From the NCBI GenBank assembly GCA_028023455.1, contig JAQFVV010013065.1, positions 1 to 64,000 on the forward strand: a stretch of 64,000 bases of DNA. The letters are read 5' to 3'. The notes under the pieces are model-generated. The model had not been told where the DNA came from, did no database searches, and saw only the letters and a program-made list of their open reading frames with translations. Below are positions 59,905 through 64,000 of this stretch, piece by piece (position 1 is the first letter of the stretch; each line of letters opens with the position of its first letter). Made by a program: the position numbers and the translations under genes. The stretch comes from Epiperipatus broadwayi (taxonomy: Eukaryota; Onychophora; Udeonychophora; Euonychophora; Peripatidae).

Positions 59905-60654
59905 ATGGCCATTTTTTGGTGTTGGTGGACATGACTTTTTCACCTGGTCATAAGTTAGCCTAAATGGAAGTCACCATTCCTCACTTCCAGCATACCATTT
60001 TGGTACTGTTTCATTGTCATCTTTTCTACTGTTCTTTGGTTTCCAATTTAGGCCCAAATCATTTTCATTGTATCTTGTTGTTATTTCTCTCACCATTAAT
60101 TCACTTATGATGGCTATTTTTTTATATCAAACATTGGATTGATGCAAAAATACCCCTATAAACTTTTTAGATGATCGACTGGAGCTTCTGTCATCCGACT
60201 CACAAATACCAGAACTTTTAAAAATTTATTTATGTTAGTCTGGGATGATAAGTACTTTGTTGTGACCTCTCACCCTTCTCCCTTTTTACACTAGTTAACT
60301 GAGTTTTCTTTTTTTCACACAAGTCCTGACTTTCTTTTATTATTTCTGTTTCTTTTCTCCTCAATTTATCTTTAGCTTCACCTACACTTTGTGCTTGCTC
60401 CCTATCACTATATCTCTTCCCTCCCTTGACTACTCTTTTTTTCTCACCCTAATCTCTGCCTTAACTCCTGAAACCTCTTTTCAAGTCTAACTTGTATTTC
60501 CTGAAATCTTGATTCCATTTTTTGTTTTCTTACTCTTCTAATTTCCTCATGATAACTTCCATCATGCTTGTTTCTCTTTTCTTTTCTGTCTTCTACTGGT
60601 CCATTTTCTTTTGTAACTGAGTTTTCATGTAACTCCTTTTCCCCTCTCTAACCC
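59905..60654 (-). pseudogene. Decayed coding sequence: charged coiled coil plus unknown domain
   Basis: From 60654 down, a minus-strand frame runs ~66 codons rich in Lys, Arg and Glu, with KQKMESRFQEIQVRLEKRFQ. It stops at TGA near 60447 and continues in the next frame for ~70 codons (SVGEAKDKLRRKETEIIKES, LCEKKKTQLTSVKREKGERS) to about 60230. A third piece (about 60131-59905) reads SELMVREITTRYNENDLGLN, VPKWYAGSEEW, a stop in place of a codon, LPFRLTYDQVKKSCPPTPK. The length without stops in successive frames, in AT-rich DNA, argues for former protein coding. The coiled coil resembles the N-terminal part of LINE ORF1 or Gag proteins, but I do not recognise the family. Confidence 0.5.
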
Positions 60655-61545
60655 TAACTATTTTACACTTGTGTTACTTTTATATTTATATAATACTGTT
60701 TATCTTTACAACAAAAGTACCAGGCTTAATTTTCTAGTCCATGAAGTACTGTACTACATTTAATTCACTTTATTAAAATATCTTGATTCTAATTCTTGAA
60801 AAAAAAAACCCCACAGAAAAGCATTTTTTTTCTTTATTTGTTTTAATCACAAATATACCACAATGCTTTAATATTAAAAATTTTTGATTTTTATTATTTA
60901 CCCATAACACTCTTTACTCTTTGAAGGCCCATAGTTGGAAGACCATTGTAATGGGTTCAAACTCTTTCACATTTGTACCTAGCTGGATTTGATTAGATTT
61001 ATGCTATTTCTACAAAATATTTTCTTTGTATTATTATATTTATTACTGACAAGATTTATTCACAAATGAAACCATTTAATCAACTAAGATGAATTTATAG
61101 TAGTCATAGACCTGGAGGCAAGTTATTTTAAAACTTCATCTCCCAAAAAGAACAAAAAAAATAATAAACACAATAATATATTTATATATAGATAATCGGC
61201 CTTAGTTTTTAATAAATATTAATTAATATTTCCCTAACAATATATTTATGGATGTTGGCATTTTCTGACTCCAAGAATTGATCCTATGCTTACATAAAAA
61301 TTATATTGAAGTGAGTTAATGAGAGCAATACTAGTGTATGAATTAATGCCCAGCCATGGGCTAGCTCATATAGGGCAGGTAGCCCTTAGACTGACAGAGA
61401 CATGTTAATATAAGGTAATTCACATTAAATTATTTAATAAAAAACATACATTTATTTTAACTAAAAAATAAATAATTATGAAGTAATATATATATATGAA
61501 AAGAAAGTTACTGTTAACACTAACTGAAATAATTATAGATAATAT

Positions 61546-61718
61546 ACAAATCATTATACAATTACAAATATCCAGTAACACTCTCTGTTTAAAGATCTAT
61601 ATCTCAATAATAGCAAACATTAAAATGAAGTGGTATCATTTTAATGTTTGCTATTATTGAGATATAGATCTTTAAACAGAGGGTGTTACTGGATAATTGT
61701 AATTGTATAATTGTTTGT
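61546..61718. repeat. Near-perfect palindromic element, 83-bp arms
   Basis: The arms 61546-61628 and 61636-61718 pair with about four mismatches around a 7-base loop (AGTGGTA). Landmarks are TTTAAAGATCTATATCTC and GCAAACATTAAAATGA. It abuts a (TA)n run (about 61719-61742), then the large array. Confidence 0.85.
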
Positions 61719-61740
61719 GTATATATATATATATATATAT

Positions 61741-63548
61741 ATGTCAACAGATGGCATTCTACCAAAAATACCATCAAGCATATGTTTACATAAACATCAG
61801 AGCAAGCATTCACTATCTCTAACTTTAATTCCACTTTCAGATCATGATTTCAAGCTATTTTCTATCATCAGTCAAAGACAGGAATAAAAAACTAGATCTA
61901 AACACAAACTCTGAGCGTTTATGAAACAGTTTTTATTCAGCTTGCAAGCATGAATTTTTTAGACATGTAATGTCTTCAAACCCAGCATAGCAAGCCAGAT
62001 AGCTATATGGGTCTGATATCAGTTCAGCATCACCACATAGTAGAAGCCTCTGCAATATATATATCATTTCTAGAAAGACCTCAAAGGTACATTTATGAAA
62101 AACAAAAAACAAGTTAAAAACTTGCTAACACTTGTATTTATGTCAACAGATGGCGTTCAAACACCATCAATCGTATGTCTACATAAATGTCAGAGCAAGC
62201 ATTCACTATCTCTAACTTTAATTCCACTTTCAGATCATGATTTCAAGCTATTTGCTATGATCAGTTAAAGACAGGAATAAGAAACTAGATCTAAACACAA
62301 ACTCTGAGTGTTTATGAAACAGTTTCTATTCAGCTTGCAAGCATGAATCTTTTAGACACGTAATGTCTTCAAACTCAGCATAGCAAGCCAGATAGCTATA
62401 TGGGTCTGATATCAGTTCAGCATCACCACATAGCAGAAGCCTCTGCAATATATATCATTGCAAGAAAACCTCAAAAGGTACATTTATGAAAAAAAAATAC
62501 AAGTTAAACTTGCTAATGCTTGTATTTATGATCAATAGATGACATTTTACCAAAAAACACCATCAAGCATATGTTTGTTTACATAAACGTCAGAGTAATC
62601 ATTCACTATCTCTATCATTAATTCCACCTTCAGATCATAATTTCAAGCTGATTTGCTATCATCAGTGAAGGATAGGAATAAGAAACTAGTGTCTAAATAA
62701 CTAACTCTGAGCATTTATGAAACAATTTCTATTCAGCCTGCAAGTGTGAATTTTTTAGACACGTAATGTCTTCAAACTCAGCATAGCAAGCCAGATAGCT
62801 ATATGGGTCTGATATCAGTTCAGCATCACCATAGTTCAACATAGCTATCTGGCTTGCTATGCTGAGTTTGAAGACATTACGTGTCTAAAAGATTCACGCT
62901 TGCAAGCTGAATAGAAACTGTTTCATAAACGCTCAGAGTTTGTGTTTAGATCTAGTTTCTTATTCCTGTCTTTCATTGATCATAGCAAATAGCTTGAAAT
63001 CATGATCAGAAAGTGAAATTAAAGTTAGAGATAATGAATGCTTGCTCTGACATTTATGTAAACATACGCTTGATGGTGTTTTCGGTAGAACGCCATCTGT
63101 TGACATAAATACAAACATTAGCAAGTTTTTAACTTGTTTTTTGTTTTTCATAAATGTACCTTTGAAGTCTTTCTAGCAATGATATATATTGCAGAGGCTT
63201 CTACTATGTGATGATGCTGAACTGATATCAGACCCATGTAGCTATCTGGCTTGCTATGCTGAGTTTGAAGACATTACATGTCTAAAAGATTCACACTTAC
63301 AGGCTGAATAGAAACTGTTTCATAAATGCTCAGAGGTTGTGTTTAGATCTAGTTTCTTATTCCTGTCTTTTACTGATGATAGCAAACCGCTTGAAATCAT
63401 GATCTGAAAGTGGAATTAAAGTTAGAGATAGTGAATGCTTACTCTGACGTTTATGTAAACATACGCTTGACGGTGTTTTTGGTAGAATGCCATCTGTTGA
63501 CATAAATACAAGCATTAGCAAGTTCTCAACTTGTTTTTTGTTTTTCAT
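61741..63548. mobile_element. Palindromic array of five ~395-bp units (three direct, two inverted)
   Basis: The marker TCAACAGATGGC (or its variants) starts units at about 61744, 62142 and 62531, and appears as its complement at about 63095-63105 and 63490-63502. Each unit contains GCAAGCATTCACTATCTCTA, CAGATCATGATTTCAAGCT, AGACACGTAATGTCTTCAAA and AGCCAGATAGCTATATGGGT. It ends with CTCTGCAATATATATCATT and AACAAGTTAAAAACTTGCTAA. The turn is near 62830, where TTCAGCATCACC meets GTTCAACATAGCTATC. Both outer ends meet TA runs. The minus-strand frames at 62960-63151 and 63357-63650 are two copies of one unit read in the same frame and are not supported as a gene. Confidence 0.88.
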
Positions 63549-63596
63549 ATATATATAAGTGCTCAAATATTTAATGAATATAATAACATATATATA

Positions 63597-63755
63597 TATA
63601 TAAAATACATATTTTGCGGGTTCATCCGTGTTAAAAACTTTTAATACCAATACACTGTTGTTTCGACTTGGTCACACAAGCCAAGTTGAAACAACAGTGT
63701 ATTGGTATTAAAAGTTTTTAACACGGATGAACCCGCAAAATATGTATTTTATATA
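63597..63755. mobile_element. Hairpin element, 75-bp arms with one mismatch
   Basis: The arms 63597-63671 and 63681-63755 pair around TCACACAAG, with a single difference (TTTCGACTTGG against TTTCAACTTGG). Landmarks are TTTTGCGGGTTCATCCGTG and TTTTAATACCAATACACTG. It is flanked by (TA)n at about 63588-63601 and 63784-63800, and a CCCGTGCAAATCTTCG tail lies only on the right. The equivalent position in copy 1 (near 55985-56010) lacks it. Confidence 0.88.
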
Positions 63756-64000
63756 TTTAACCCGTGCAAATCTTCGTTTTAACATATATATATATATATA
63801 ACAGACAAAAATGGTTAGTTATTACAAATATTAAATTGTTTATCTTTAATATTATTAGTGTGATTTAATATAAAGAAATTACAGTCTATAAATATAATAT
63901 TGACAATGCACCCAATTATAAGTTTGGAATAACATAGTACTTTAAATCCCCAGAGAAATTAGATTGATCAGATTCATAAAGAAAGTAAGCTTACTCAGGA

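Larger units (their letters stand above)
60928..64000 (+). repeat. Duplicated segment, copy 2 (split by two insertions, runs off window)
   Basis: It is collinear with 55421-56172 but broken at about 61543/63560 by the 2 kb palindromic array and its flanking hairpin, and at about 63590/63810 by another hairpin element. It also has ~29 bp near 61090 and ~45 bp near 61330-61370 that are missing from copy 1. The match continues to the last base of the window, so the true end lies beyond it. Confidence 0.85.

Noticed and set aside
61741-63548. Regularly spaced repeats that might suggest a CRISPR-like array
   Set aside because: Units are ~395 bp, nearly identical throughout and partly inverted, in eukaryotic DNA with no cas-like genes.
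62960-63650. Two similar minus-strand frames that could suggest a conserved small protein family
   Set aside because: They are two copies of one repeat unit read in the same frame. Other units in the array have stops or frameshifts there, so similarity reflects repeat age, not protein selection.

Overview
The window is 64 kb of very AT-rich DNA from a eukaryote, almost certainly an invertebrate animal. Evidence for this is the absence of any bacterial gene layout, the abundance of (TA)n and trinucleotide microsatellites, and remnants of typical metazoan transposons: RTE-like LINEs, a Gypsy LTR element, a Penelope-like element and a hAT-type non-autonomous element. I could not place it in a phylum. 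I found no intact host gene, no tRNA or rRNA gene and no CRISPR array. The longest open frames are simple-repeat artefacts, antisense shadows of LINEs, or chance AT-rich frames. The window therefore reads as intergenic or intronic DNA built from transposons and non-coding repeats.

Layout. 1-9 kb holds several inverted-repeat (foldback) elements, including a 1.3 kb one at 3115-4412 with a perfect 13-bp flanking repeat and an old, GC-richer one at 7153-7648. 9.5-16 kb is mostly unassigned AT-rich DNA with a TAG microsatellite, a hAT-like MITE (14021-14479) and a long (TA)n. 16.4-20.9 kb carries a Penelope-like GIY-YIG fragment (+) and a decayed Gypsy gag-protease-RT-integrase region (-). 21.5-29.7 kb has a short foldback relative, a palindrome and two LINE 3' halves (-). 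32.6-33.4 kb has a broken zinc-knuckle gag/ORF1-like stretch (+).

35-42.6 kb holds another foldback relative, a direct duplication of about 2.4-2.5 kb (36.33-38.74 against 39.47-42.02 kb) and a palindrome. 43.6-44.04 kb is a 5'-truncated LINE with an 11-bp target-site duplication, and 46.4-47.9 kb a fuller LINE reverse transcriptase with its FADD motif intact. 50.5-53.3 kb has three palindromes in a row, one with two identical 110-bp arms. 54.4-54.8 kb is a LINE endonuclease remnant. 55.4-56.2 kb and 60.9-64.0 kb are two copies of one segment; the second is split by a 2 kb palindromic array of five ~395-bp units and by a further hairpin element. Between them lies a decayed, highly charged coding remnant (59.9-60.65 kb, -).

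The striking theme is the density of long inverted repeats of different ages and families. None encodes a visible transposase, so they are presumably moved in trans. If transcribed they would fold into long double-stranded RNA. All identity and similarity statements come from reading by eye; no database search was run.
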